Shown here: positions 7,325-14,497 of the stretch, in pieces
How positions within the stretch are numbered: position 1 is the stretch's first letter
Layout: each line of letters begins with the position of its first letter
Assembly (NCBI GenBank): GCA_964508195.1
Contig: CAZDSH010000039.1
Span: 1 to 15,438 of the forward strand
Direction: 5' to 3'
Source: JAAYEV01 sp964508195
GTDB taxonomy: Bacteria; Bacillota; Clostridia; Ch29
Length of the DNA: 15,438 nt
Made by a program: the position numbers and the translations under genes
The notes under the pieces: model-generated
What the model was told of the DNA's origin: nothing
Databases searched by the model: none
What the model saw: only the letters and a program-made list of their open reading frames with translations

Positions 7325-10300
7325 TTAATAGTCTAAATCTTCGTCCTCAAAATAAGAGTCATCAGTTTCAATGTCCTCATCATCTATAGACTGTATATCA
7401 TCGAGGCTAAGCTCCTCCTCCAATTCCTCCTCGTCCTCTTCATAGGCTTCCTCATCATAGGAAGAATCGTCCGGTTCATCCCCTTCAATGTTTACAGAGG
7501 GCACACCTATATCATCCTCGCTGTCCTCTAATTCCTTTAAAGCTATTTCCTCATTTTCCGCTGAAAGGACCTTAACGTCTAAGGCCAGGCTTTGTAACTC
7601 CTTGATTAACACTTTAAAGGATTCAGGAACTCCCGGTTCCGGAATGTTCTCGCCCTTTACGATAGCTTCATAGGTTTTAACCCTACCTACAACGTCATCG
7701 GATTTTACGGTTAAAATCTCCTGTAACGTATGGGAAGCGCCGTAGGCCTCTAGAGCCCAAACTTCCATTTCGCCGAACCGTTGGCCGCCAAACTGTGCTT
7801 TCCCGCCTAGGGGTTGTTGCGTGACCAATGAATAGGGTCCAGTGGAACGGGCATGGATCTTATCGTCAACAAGGTGGGCCAATTTCAGCATATACATATA
7901 TCCTACGGTAACACGATTGTCAAAGGGCAATCCCGTTCTGCCATCGTATACGGTCAGCTTCCCGTCCTCGGGTAGGTTCGCCTTACGCAGCGTAGCGAAT
8001 ACGTCCTCTTCACTGGCACCGTCGAAAACCGGCGTAATAATTTCCCAACCAAGGGCCTTAGCTGCAAGGCCCAAATGCACTTCAAGCACTTGTCCTATAT
8101 TCATCCTGGATGGCACTCCCAAAGGGTTTAACACTATCTCAAGGGACGTACCATCAGCGAGGAAGGGCATATCCTCCTCGGGCAATATCCGCGATATTAC
8201 CCCCTTATTCCCATGGCGGCCTGCCATTTTATCCCCTACGGAGATCTTTCGTTTTTGGGCTACGTATACCCTTACGAGGTGATTCACCCCCGGGGGCAGT
8301 TCATCGCCGGTATCCCGTGTAAAGACCTTAACATCAACTATTATCCCAGATTCGCCGTGGGGCACCCTAAGGGATGTATCCCGCACCTCCCGTGCCTTTT
8401 CGCCGAATATAGCCCTAAGGAGCCTTTCCTCCGCAGTAAGCTCCGTTTCGCCCTTTGGCGTTACCTTTCCTACTAATATATCCCCGGCCCTAACCTCGGC
8501 TCCTATACGTATTATCCCCCTCTCATCGAGGTCCTTTAACGCATCCTCCCCTACGTTAGGTATATCCCTTGTTATTTCCTCGGGGCCTAATTTCGTATCC
8601 CGGGCCTCCGCCTCGTACTCCTCTATATGAATCGATGTGTACACATCGTCCTTAACGAGTTTTTCGCTTATAAGTATTGCGTCCTCATAGTTATATCCCT
8701 CCCAGGTCATAAACCCAATAAGCACGTCTTTGCCCAGGGAGATCTCGCCCCCTTCTGTGGAGGATCCATCGGCGATAACTTGACCTTCTTTAACCCGCTC
8801 CCCGAGGGATACTATGGGCCTTTGATTTATACAGGTACCTTGGTTAGAACGCTTAAACTTAAGCAATTGATACACGTCCACATTTTTATCGCTGTCCCGG
8901 CATATTTTTATTTCTTCCGCCGTGACACTTTCCACTACGCCCGATGCCATAGCGACTACTATTACCCCGGAATCCCTGGCAGCCTTATATTCCATGCCGG
9001 TACCTACAATAGGCGCCTTAGGTTTTAATAGGGGTACCGCCTGCCTTTGCATATTTGCACCCATAAGGGCCCTGTTTGCATCATCGTTTTCGAGGAAGGG
9101 GATCATGGATGTGGCGACTGAAACCACCTGTTTGGGCGATACGTCCATAAAGTCAACCTTCGATGACGGTACCACTACTATATCCCTTTTAGAACCGGCC
9201 CTCGCGGTGACCCTTTTATCCATAAACCGACCTTCTTCATCTAGGGGTTCATTGGCCTGGGCCGTTATATATTCACCCTCCTCGTCTGCTGTCATATATA
9301 CTATCTGATCGGTAACCACTCCCCGTTTGCTATCAACTTTCCTATAGGGTGCCTCTATAAATCCATATTCGTTTATCCTGGCATAGGTACTTAGGGAGCC
9401 TATAAGCCCGATATTCGGCCCCTCGGGTGTCTCTATGGGACATATACGGCCATAGTGGGAGTTATGCACGTCCCTTACCTCAAACCCGGCCCTCTCACGA
9501 CTTAGTCCGCCGGGCCCCAAGGCGGATAACCTCCGTTTATGGGTAAGCTCCGCTAGGGGATTAGTCTGGTCCATAAACTGTGATAGTTGGCTACTACCGA
9601 AGAATTCCTTTATTGAGGCTACAACGGGCCTTATATTTATCAATGCCTGGGGCGTGACGACGTCTACATCCTGTATCGTCATACGCTCCTTCACTACCCT
9701 TTCCATCCTGGAAAGTCCAATCCTGAACTGGTTTTGCAAAAGTTCGCCTACGCATCTTAGTCTCCTATTTCCTAAATGATCTATATCATCAACATCGCCT
9801 ACCCCATAGAGGAGGCCAAACAGAAAGTTTACCGATGCTATAATATCATCGACTATGATATGCTTAGGCGACAGCTCCGCCGCCCTTTCTTTAAAGTTTT
9901 CCTTTAATTCCTCCGCAGTCTTGCTAGTATCCATAATCTCTTTTAATACCGGATAATACAGCATCCTACTTAATTTAAGCTGGCTTATCTCCGATATGTC
10001 AAAGGGAAGATCTAAGGAATTTATGTCCACAAAATTGTTACCTACAACCCTTATTTCAGAATCCTCGTGCCTTATATCAACAGAATTTATGCCTAGGTTC
10101 TGTATAATCTTTGCCTTATCCTTAACGATTCTTTGACCTTTTTCTACGATAACTTCCCCCGTAGACGGGTTGATTATATCCTGGGCACTTTCCTTGTCCC
10201 ATATCCTAGACCATAGGGATAGCTTCTTATTGAACTTATATCTGCCTACCTTCGCCAGATCGTATCTTTTTGGATCAAAAAACAACGTATTAATAAGGGA

Positions 10301-11053
10301 CTGGGCACTATCAATAGTAGGCGGTTCGCCGGGCCTAAGCCTCCTGTATATATCCAAAAGCGCTTCTTCAGAATTTTTAGAATTATCCTTTTCGAGGGTA
10401 GCTAAAAGCCTTTCACTAGGTCCTAACAGTTTTATTATCTCATTATCGGTATCATACCCCATAGCCCGTACTAACACCGTAATAGGTATCTTCCTTGTAC
10501 GGTCGACTCTGACGTACACTATTTCCTTAGAATCCGTCTCGTATTCGAGCCATGCGCCCCGGTTGGGTATAACGGTAGCTGCAAAGAGCCTTTTACCGGT
10601 TTTATCAACTTCATCGGAGTAATAAACCCCGGGGGACCTGACGAGTTGGCTTACTATGACTCTTTCAGCTCCATTAACGATAAAAGTACCCTTATCCGTC
10701 ATCAAGTGAAAATCCCCCATAAAGACTTCCTGTTCCTTCACCTCACCCGTTCCCCTGTTTATGAGACGCACCCTGACCTTCATAGGCGCAGAATATGTAA
10801 CGTCCCGCTCCTTGCACTCCTCCACCGTGTACTTAGATTTGTCTTCAAGGTGATAATCCAGGAACTCCAATACCAAGTTTCCGGTATAATCCTGGATTGG
10901 GGAGATATCCTCGAACACTTCCCGCAAGCCCTCTTCCAAAAACCATTGGTAGGAATTTTTTTGGACCTCGATGAGATTTGGCATGTCTAAGACTTCATCG
11001 ATCTTGGAATAGCTCATTCTAGTCTTCTTGCCCACCTGAACAGGATGTATCAT
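7325..11053 (-). CDS. rpoB: DNA-directed RNA polymerase subunit beta
   Basis: Beta makes the other half of the RNA polymerase active-site cleft and the rifamycin pocket. The 1242-aa protein shows the family blocks: GTFIVNGAERVIVSQL, the rifampicin cluster FGSSQLSQFMDQTNPL and THKRRLSALGPGGLSRER, ICPIETPEGPNIGL, GYNYEDAILISE, DKMAGRHGNKGVIS and GGKAQFGGQRFGEMEVWALEA. The usual resistance positions are wild type (Asp495, His505, Ser510, equivalent to E. coli 516, 526, 531). The last 72 residues (1171-1242) form a strongly acidic tail, 37 Asp/Glu with one Lys. The ATG follows GAGAGGTGA with 8 nt spacing. Unlike Bacillus, no ybxB-like methyltransferase gene lies between rplL and rpoB; a terminator, promoter and long leader do. 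Confidence 0.99.
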   Translation of the reverse strand: MIHPVQVGKKTRMSYSKIDEVLDMPNLIEVQKNSYQWFLEEGLREVFEDISPIQDYTGNLVLEFLDYHLEDKSKYTVEECKERDVTYSAPMKVRVRLINRGTGEVKEQEVFMGDFHLMTDKGTFIVNGAERVIVSQLVRSPGVYYSDEVDKTGKRLFAATVIPNRGAWLEYETDSKEIVYVRVDRTRKIPITVLVRAMGYDTDNEIIKLLGPSERLLATLEKDNSKNSEEALLDIYRRLRPGEPPTIDSAQSLINTLFFDPKRYDLAKVGRYKFNKKLSLWSRIWDKESAQDIINPSTGEVIVEKGQRIVKDKAKIIQNLGINSVDIRHEDSEIRVVGNNFVDINSLDLPFDISEISQLKLSRMLYYPVLKEIMDTSKTAEELKENFKERAAELSPKHIIVDDIIASVNFLFGLLYGVGDVDDIDHLGNRRLRCVGELLQNQFRIGLSRMERVVKERMTIQDVDVVTPQALINIRPVVASIKEFFGSSQLSQFMDQTNPLAELTHKRRLSALGPGGLSRERAGFEVRDVHNSHYGRICPIETPEGPNIGLIGSLSTYARINEYGFIEAPYRKVDSKRGVVTDQIVYMTADEEGEYITAQANEPLDEEGRFMDKRVTARAGSKRDIVVVPSSKVDFMDVSPKQVVSVATSMIPFLENDDANRALMGANMQRQAVPLLKPKAPIVGTGMEYKAARDSGVIVVAMASGVVESVTAEEIKICRDSDKNVDVYQLLKFKRSNQGTCINQRPIVSLGERVKEGQVIADGSSTEGGEISLGKDVLIGFMTWEGYNYEDAILISEKLVKDDVYTSIHIEEYEAEARDTKLGPEEITRDIPNVGEDALKDLDERGIIRIGAEVRAGDILVGKVTPKGETELTAEERLLRAIFGEKAREVRDTSLRVPHGESGIIVDVKVFTRDTGDELPPGVNHLVRVYVAQKRKISVGDKMAGRHGNKGVISRILPEEDMPFLADGTSLEIVLNPLGVPSRMNIGQVLEVHLGLAAKALGWEIITPVFDGASEEDVFATLRKANLPEDGKLTVYDGRTGLPFDNRVTVGYMYMLKLAHLVDDKIHARSTGPYSLVTQQPLGGKAQFGGQRFGEMEVWALEAYGASHTLQEILTVKSDDVVGRVKTYEAIVKGENIPEPGVPESFKVLIKELQSLALDVKVLSAENEEIALKELEDSEDDIGVPSVNIEGDEPDDSSYDEEAYEEDEEELEEELSLDDIQSIDDEDIETDDSYFEDEDLDY

Positions 11054-11442
11054 AAATAGTTCACCTCTCGAAATATAAAGTAAAATAGCGACTTAGTCGC
11101 TGCAAACATAGGCCGCTCATTTCCCAGTCCGTATCATTACAAAAAAGAAAGTCCAGCATAGGGATAAAATATAAATATTGCCCCTTCAGCAATATCGCCA
11201 ATATCTGTTGTGCTTTAGCCGTTCCTTGCATAATTGGGCAAAATCCATCTATTATACTATCTCCATATAATAAATATTTTATTCATTAAGTATATGATGC
11301 GGGGACAGGGGTATTGTCGCCCCTTTTGTCACCGGGTCATCTTCTGGAATGGGTAATAAATAGCGCTAAGTTACTGAATAACAGCCAATTTTGTTGGCTA
11401 TTATCCTACAAAAAACTGGGCACTTTATTTATATCAATGCAA
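11054..11442 (-). promoter_or_regulatory. Long structured 5' leader of rpoB-rpoC
   Basis: From the predicted start at about 11442 to the rpoB ATG is about 389 nt without a recognised gene. In transcription order it holds: an 11-bp stem with one G-U pair and a CAAAA loop (11378-11404); a GGGG/CCCC and GACA/TGTC element that can fold in two exclusive ways (11301-11330); a 20-codon reading frame (11186-11248) ending inside the loop of a 7-bp ATATTGC/GCAATAT hairpin (11175-11195); and a palindrome AGCGACT-A-AGTCGCT (11087-11101) about 34 nt before the start codon. The hairpin at 11175 is followed by a T-rich but interrupted run. Leader function is inferred from length and structure; it matches no leader family I recognise. 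Confidence 0.55.
11186..11248 (-). other. Possible 20-aa leader peptide in the rpoB leader
   Basis: An ATG at 11246-11248 opens a frame reading MDFAQLCKERLKHNRYWRYC and then TGA. In-frame stops lie directly upstream, so the start is unambiguous if it is translated. A GGAG sits 12 nt upstream, rather far for a ribosome binding site. The TGA falls in the loop of the hairpin at 11175-11195, an arrangement reminiscent of translation-coupled attenuators. The C-terminus is rich in Arg, Tyr, Trp and Cys. A chance frame of this length is entirely possible. Confidence 0.25.
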
Positions 11443-11448
11443 TTTACG

Positions 11449-11477
11449 ATATTATCATAATGTCGTATTATTGTCAA
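11449..11477 (-). promoter_or_regulatory. Sigma-A type promoter for rpoB-rpoC
   Basis: The minus strand has a perfect -35 TTGACA (11472-11477), a 17-bp spacer and a -10 TAATAT (11449-11454) with an extended TGA. It starts about 20 bp beyond the rplL terminator and is the only strong promoter in the 515-bp rplL-rpoB gap. Predicted transcription start is about 11442. Confidence 0.88.
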
Positions 11478-11497
11478 CTGCATGTAACTTTTTTTTT

Positions 11498-11545
11498 GAA
11501 AAATAAAAAATAAGGGGCTGGACATTTTCCCTCCACGCCCCTTAT
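11498..11545 (-). terminator. Intrinsic terminator after rplL
   Basis: On the minus strand a 9-bp stem ATAAGGGGC/GCCCCTTAT (11510-11518 with 11537-11545), extended inward by TGGA/TCCA, is followed by TTTTTATTTTT. It begins 23 nt after the rplL stop. Stem strength and U-tract are those of an efficient Rho-independent terminator, separating rplJ-rplL from rpoB-rpoC. Confidence 0.92.
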
Positions 11546-11568
11546 ATCCGTTTTGAATTAGGTTTTAG

Positions 11569-11955
11569 TTATTTTATTTCTACCCCTGCACCGACCTCTT
11601 CGAGTTTCTCTTTAATGGCCTCGGCATCTTCCTTTGATATACCTTCCTTAACGGGTTTCGGCGAGTTGTCTACCAGGTCCTTCGCCTCTTTAAGGCCAAG
11701 GCCGGTGATTTCCCTAACAGCCTTTATTACTTTGATTTTTTGTTGCCCTATTTCGGCAAGTACTACGTCAAATTCGGTCTTTTCTTCCTCCGTAGCCTCG
11801 GCTGCCGCACCAGCAGCGGGCATTGCCGCCATAGCCACAGGCGCAGCCGCGCTTACACCGAATTCTTCTTCAAGGGCTTTTACCAGTTCGGATAATTCCA
11901 ATACAGTTAAATTCTTTACTTCCTCGATAAGTTTTTCAACCTTTTCCTTTGACAT
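11569..11955 (-). CDS. rplL: 50S ribosomal protein L7/L12
   Basis: L12 forms the dimers of the flexible ribosomal stalk that recruit and stimulate EF-Tu, EF-G and other translational GTPases. The 128-aa acidic protein has the usual layout: an N-terminal helical dimerisation domain (about 1-32, LTVLELSELVKALEEEFGV), an Ala/Gly/Pro-rich hinge (about 33-55) and the conserved C-terminal domain with KIKVIKAVREITGLGLKEAK and GISKEDAEAIKEKLEEVGA. The ATG is preceded by GGAGGG at suitable spacing. It follows rplJ by 29 nt, and the two form one unit ending at the terminator 11498-11545. Both are expected to be governed by the L10 leader ahead of rplJ. Confidence 0.98.
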   Translation of the reverse strand: MSKEKVEKLIEEVKNLTVLELSELVKALEEEFGVSAAAPVAMAAMPAAGAAAEATEEEKTEFDVVLAEIGQQKIKVIKAVREITGLGLKEAKDLVDNSPKPVKEGISKEDAEAIKEKLEEVGAGVEIK

Positions 11956-11984
11956 TGTTTATTTCCCTCCATAATTTTTGTTCT

Positions 11985-12509
11985 TTAAGCTGTTCTTTGT
12001 TCGTTTACGGCGTTAAGCACATATACGAGATTTCTTATGTTACCTTGCAACACGTTAACAAAACCGGTAATAGGTGAATTCAAACCGCCAAGTACCTGGG
12101 CTATTAATACTTCCTTCGTCGGTAGATCAGCAAGGGCCTTAACACCATCGGCATCAACAAAGGTCCCCTCTACTATTCCGGCTTTTATCTCCAGTTTGCC
12201 ATAAGTCTTAGCAAAATCCGAAAGTATTTTGGCCGGGGCCACCGAATCGTCATAACCAAAGGCTATAGCATTTGGCCCGATTAATTGGGGTATAAGATTT
12301 TCCTCGCCTAGCTCATTTAATGCCCTGGTCATAAGGGTATTCTTATATACCTTATAGTCCGCCCCGGCGTCCCTGAATCTTTTTCTAAGCTCCGTAACTT
12401 CTTTTACATTCAAGCCCCTGTAATTAACTAGTACAACTGACGTGGCTCTTTCAAACTTATCTTTAATTTCGCTTACAATTTGTTGCTTTTTATTTTTGTT
12501 TTCCGCCAT
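11985..12509 (-). CDS. rplJ: 50S ribosomal protein L10
   Basis: L10 anchors the L7/L12 dimers to 23S rRNA at the base of the stalk, and in many bacteria the L10-L12 complex represses its own mRNA. The 174-aa protein has the signatures VNYRGLNVKEVTELRKRFRD, YKVYKNTLMTRAL, GPNAIAFGYDD and LEIKAGIVEG; the C-terminal helix that carries L12 is present. The frame opens at a GTG twelve codons upstream, but the ATG at 12507-12509 is chosen: GGAGGAGGTG precedes it at 8 nt, and the extension would encode the ribosome binding site. The 229-nt gap before it holds a promoter, the L10 leader and a terminator, showing that rplJ-rplL has its own transcription start and attenuation control. Confidence 0.97.
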   Translation of the reverse strand: MAENKNKKQQIVSEIKDKFERATSVVLVNYRGLNVKEVTELRKRFRDAGADYKVYKNTLMTRALNELGEENLIPQLIGPNAIAFGYDDSVAPAKILSDFAKTYGKLEIKAGIVEGTFVDADGVKALADLPTKEVLIAQVLGGLNSPITGFVNVLQGNIRNLVYVLNAVNEQRTA

Positions 12510-12559
12510 TAATTTTACACCTCCTCCGATAAGGACAAAACACACCGGTTATACATCAT

Positions 12560-12592
12560 AAAATTAAAACCCCCGCCAAAAACAGACGGGAG
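12560..12592 (-). terminator. Attenuator terminator in the rplJ leader
   Basis: On the minus strand CTCCCGTC pairs with GGCGGGGG across a 7-nt T-rich loop (12570-12592), with two G-U pairs, and is followed by TTTTAATTTT (12560-12569). It lies after the L10 leader and before the rplJ ribosome binding site, where a regulated terminator is expected. A clear competing antiterminator pairing was not worked out. Confidence 0.75.
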
Positions 12593-12622
12593 TAAATGAG
12601 CTTCGAATAAGCTTTCATCTAA

Positions 12623-12669
12623 CACCTCGGTAGGATTATTTAAGCCTTGGGCTCCTACTGTCTTTGGTG
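12623..12669 (-). promoter_or_regulatory. Ribosomal protein L10 leader RNA
   Basis: The transcript carries the conserved blocks CACCAAAGACAGTAGG and CCTACCGAGGTG, which pair as CACC/GGTG and GTAGG/CCTAC around an asymmetric internal loop. This is the hallmark of the L10 leader (kink-turn type) found ahead of rplJ in Bacillota, where L10 or L10-L12 binds to control rplJ-rplL. A small AGCC-CAA-GGCT hairpin lies in the apical part. Position upstream of rplJ and downstream of a promoter agrees. Identification is from recalled consensus, not a covariance search. Confidence 0.88.
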
Positions 12670-12672
12670 AAT

Positions 12673-12701
12673 TTTATATTTAATTTTATGGGTTTTTGCA
12701 A
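12673..12701 (-). promoter_or_regulatory. Probable promoter for rplJ-rplL
   Basis: The minus strand shows TTGCAA (12696-12701, 4 of 6 to the -35 consensus), a 17-bp spacer and TATAAA (12673-12678, 5 of 6 to the -10). The predicted start falls at the first bases of the L10 leader helix, the expected place. The box is weaker than the other promoters in the window, but position supports it. Confidence 0.65.
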
Positions 12702-12738
12702 GGCAAAACCCGGCTTTGATCAGGCTTGCTATACCGTT

Positions 12739-13437
12739 TTAGCCTGTAGGTTTTGCCGTATTTATTTTAACCCCGGGACCCATAGTACTCGCTATCACAA
12801 TACTCCTTATATATTGCCCCTTTGTAGCGGCGGGCCTTGCTTTTACAATGGCCTCCATAAGGGTTTTATAGTTTTCCATAAGTTTATCAGTCCCGAAGGA
12901 TATTTTCCCTATTACGGCGTGTATTATACCGGTTTTATCCAGCCTATATTCTATCTTGCCGGCTTTTATTTCGCCTATTACCTTATCCAGTTCGAAGGTA
13001 ACCGTCCCGGATTTAGGATTGGGCATAAGACCCTTTGGCCCAAGTATCTTGCCTAATCTACCTACTACATTCATCACATCCGGCGTAGCTACTACAACGT
13101 CAAAATCAAACCAATTTTCGTTTTGTATTTTTTCCGCATATTCTTCAAGGCCTACGTAATCCGCCCCGGCATCCTCGGCTTCTTTTATCTTTTCGCCCTT
13201 AGCCATAACGAGTACTTTTTTTGTCCTGCCGGTACCATGGGGTAATACTACGGAACCCCGTACCTGTTGATCAGCGTGCCTTGAATCTACACCGAGTTTT
13301 ACGGATACCTCCACTGTTTCATCGAAGTTTGCCTTTGCAGTCTTTTGTACGAGTTCTATACCCTCCGCTAAGTCGTATTCCTTTTGCCTATCATAGGTTT
13401 CTATGCTCTGGCGATATTTTTTACCCTTCTTTGACAT
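12739..13437 (-). CDS. rplA: 50S ribosomal protein L1
   Basis: L1 binds 23S rRNA helices 76-78 to form the mobile L1 stalk that handles deacylated tRNA in the E site; in several bacteria it also represses its own mRNA. The 232-aa protein has the family blocks KYRQSIETYDRQKEYDL, GVDSRHADQQVRGSVVLPHGTG, VVATPDVMNVVGRLGKILGP, GLMPNPKSGTVT and the terminal STMGPGVKIN. The frame is open 15 codons further upstream to a GTG, but the ATG at 13435-13437 (MSKKGKKYRQ) follows AAAGGAGG with 8 nt spacing and matches the family N-terminus. It follows rplK by 62 nt; that spacer holds a small GGTA-TAAC-TACC hairpin of unknown meaning. Its stop is followed by the rplJ promoter region. Confidence 0.97.
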   Translation of the reverse strand: MSKKGKKYRQSIETYDRQKEYDLAEGIELVQKTAKANFDETVEVSVKLGVDSRHADQQVRGSVVLPHGTGRTKKVLVMAKGEKIKEAEDAGADYVGLEEYAEKIQNENWFDFDVVVATPDVMNVVGRLGKILGPKGLMPNPKSGTVTFELDKVIGEIKAGKIEYRLDKTGIIHAVIGKISFGTDKLMENYKTLMEAIVKARPAATKGQYIRSIVIASTMGPGVKINTAKPTG

Positions 13438-13499
13438 TTTTCTTTCCTCCTTTGTGGTACCAACGGTAGTTATACCTCCCACGTAAACGTCTACAGAAT

Positions 13500-13925
13500 T
13501 TATTGTTCTACAATTAAACCCATACTCTTCGCCGTACCCTCTACCATTCTCATAGCGGCATCGAGGTCCGCCGCGTTTAAATCGGCCATTTTAAGCTCCG
13601 CTATTTCCTTTATGTTGGCCTTTGACACCTTGCCCACTTTAACCATATTAGGTTCTCCAGACGCGCTATCTATCCCCGCAGCCTTTTTAAGTAGCACAGG
13701 AGCAGGGGGGGTCTTGGTTATAAAACTGAAGGACCTATCCTGGTATATAGTAATAACCGCCGGTATAATTAATCCCGCCTGCTTTGCAGTCCTTTCGTTA
13801 AACTCTTTACAAAAGCCCATTATGTTCACGCCATGGGGACCTAATGCGGTACCCACCGGCGGTGCCGGGGTCGCTTTACCTGCGGGTATTTGCAATTTTA
13901 CCATTCCAACAACCTTTTTTGCCAT
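13500..13925 (-). CDS. rplK: 50S ribosomal protein L11
   Basis: L11 binds the GTPase-associated centre of 23S rRNA, helps factor-dependent GTP hydrolysis, and in many bacteria is needed for RelA-type stringent signalling. The 141-aa protein has the N-terminal proline-rich switch PAPPVGTALGPHGVNIMGF (20-38), the linker region with SFSFITKTPPAPVLLKKAAG, and the C-terminal rRNA-binding domain ending GTAKSMGLIVEQ. Length is normal. The ATG follows GGGAGGTGAAAGC directly. Only 12 nt separate it from nusG, so the two are co-transcribed and likely translationally linked. Confidence 0.98.
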   Translation of the reverse strand: MAKKVVGMVKLQIPAGKATPAPPVGTALGPHGVNIMGFCKEFNERTAKQAGLIIPAVITIYQDRSFSFITKTPPAPVLLKKAAGIDSASGEPNMVKVGKVSKANIKEIAELKMADLNAADLDAAMRMVEGTAKSMGLIVEQ

Positions 13926-13937
13926 GCTTTCACCTCC

Positions 13938-14465
13938 CTATCTTATTTTCTCAATTTGAACGAAATCCAATTCAACAGGGGTTTCCCTGCCGAACATAGA
14001 AATCAAAACCTTTACCTTATGCTTATCAATATTTATCTCTTCGATGGTTCCTATAAAGTTTTCGAAGGGCCCACTTACTACTTTCACCGAATCTTTAACT
14101 TTGAAATCTATTACTATTTGTCTTTCTTCGATGCCTAGATTGAATATCTCATCATCGGTAAGGGGGACGGGTTTCGAACCGGAACCCACAAAGCCGGTAA
14201 CACCCCGCGTATTGCGCACAATGTACCAGGATTCATCATTCATGATCATTTTTATAAGTACGTAACCCGGAAATATTTTCTTCAGCGTTTTTTTAAGTCT
14301 ATTATCTTTACGCTCATAATGTTCTTCCATGGGAACTTGCACTTCATTTATAACGTCCTGCATACCCCGGTTCTCCACGGCCTTTTCTAGATTAGCTTTA
14401 ACTTTATTCTCGTAGCCGGAATAAGTATGGATCACGTACCATTTAGCTTCCTGAACTTCAGCCAT
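13938..14465 (-). CDS. nusG: Transcription elongation/antitermination factor NusG
   Basis: NusG binds the beta' clamp and modulates elongation, pausing and, depending on the organism, coupling to Rho or the ribosome. The 175-aa product has the NGN domain (about 7-105: KWYVIHTYSGYENKVK, IFPGYVLIKMIMND, WYIVRNTRGVTGFVG) and a C-terminal KOW domain (about 120-175: VKVVSGPFENFIGTIEEI, SMFGRETPVEL). Length is usual. The start ATG at 14463-14465 is the only in-frame candidate, since a TAG lies four codons upstream. It lacks an adjacent ribosome binding site: the only one, AGGAGG at 14491-14496, is 25 nt away with a stem-loop in between, described separately. It lies between secE and rplK as in most bacteria. 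Confidence 0.98.
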   Translation of the reverse strand: MAEVQEAKWYVIHTYSGYENKVKANLEKAVENRGMQDVINEVQVPMEEHYERKDNRLKKTLKKIFPGYVLIKMIMNDESWYIVRNTRGVTGFVGSGSKPVPLTDDEIFNLGIEERQIVIDFKVKDSVKVVSGPFENFIGTIEEINIDKHKVKVLISMFGRETPVELDFVQIEKIR

Positions 14466-14496
14466 AAACTTAAGGGCCTAACGGCCCTCCCCTCCT
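14466..14496 (-). promoter_or_regulatory. nusG ribosome binding site set apart by a stem-loop
   Basis: AGGAGG (14491-14496) lies 25 nt before the nusG ATG, too far for normal use. Between them is a perfect hairpin AGGGCC-TAAC-GGCCCT as read on the plus strand (14473-14488; 6 bp, 4-nt loop). If it folds, the 16 nt are looped out and the effective spacing becomes 9 nt. The stem and site are read directly; the function is inferred. Confidence 0.6.
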
Positions 14497-14497
14497 T

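Noticed and set aside
874..9308. Many plus-strand reading frames of 60-150 codons opposite fusA, rpoC and rpoB
   Set aside because: They lie antisense to highly conserved genes, show no recognisable domains or ribosome binding sites, and reflect codon bias on the coding strand.
9500..9620. Rifampicin-resistance alleles in rpoB, and streptomycin-resistance alleles in rpsL
   Set aside because: The key beta residues Asp495, His505 and Ser510 and the S12 residues Lys43 and Lys88 are wild type.
11061..11159. A 32-codon minus-strand frame in the rpoB leader whose stop overlaps the rpoB ribosome binding site
   Set aside because: The overlap suggests translational coupling, but no ribosome binding site precedes its ATG and the sequence is low-complexity (Phe/Leu-rich); chance is the simpler explanation.
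11251..11256. A perfect TATAAT on the minus strand in the rpoB leader
   Set aside because: No acceptable -35 hexamer at 16-18 bp upstream, and a much better promoter exists at 11449-11477.
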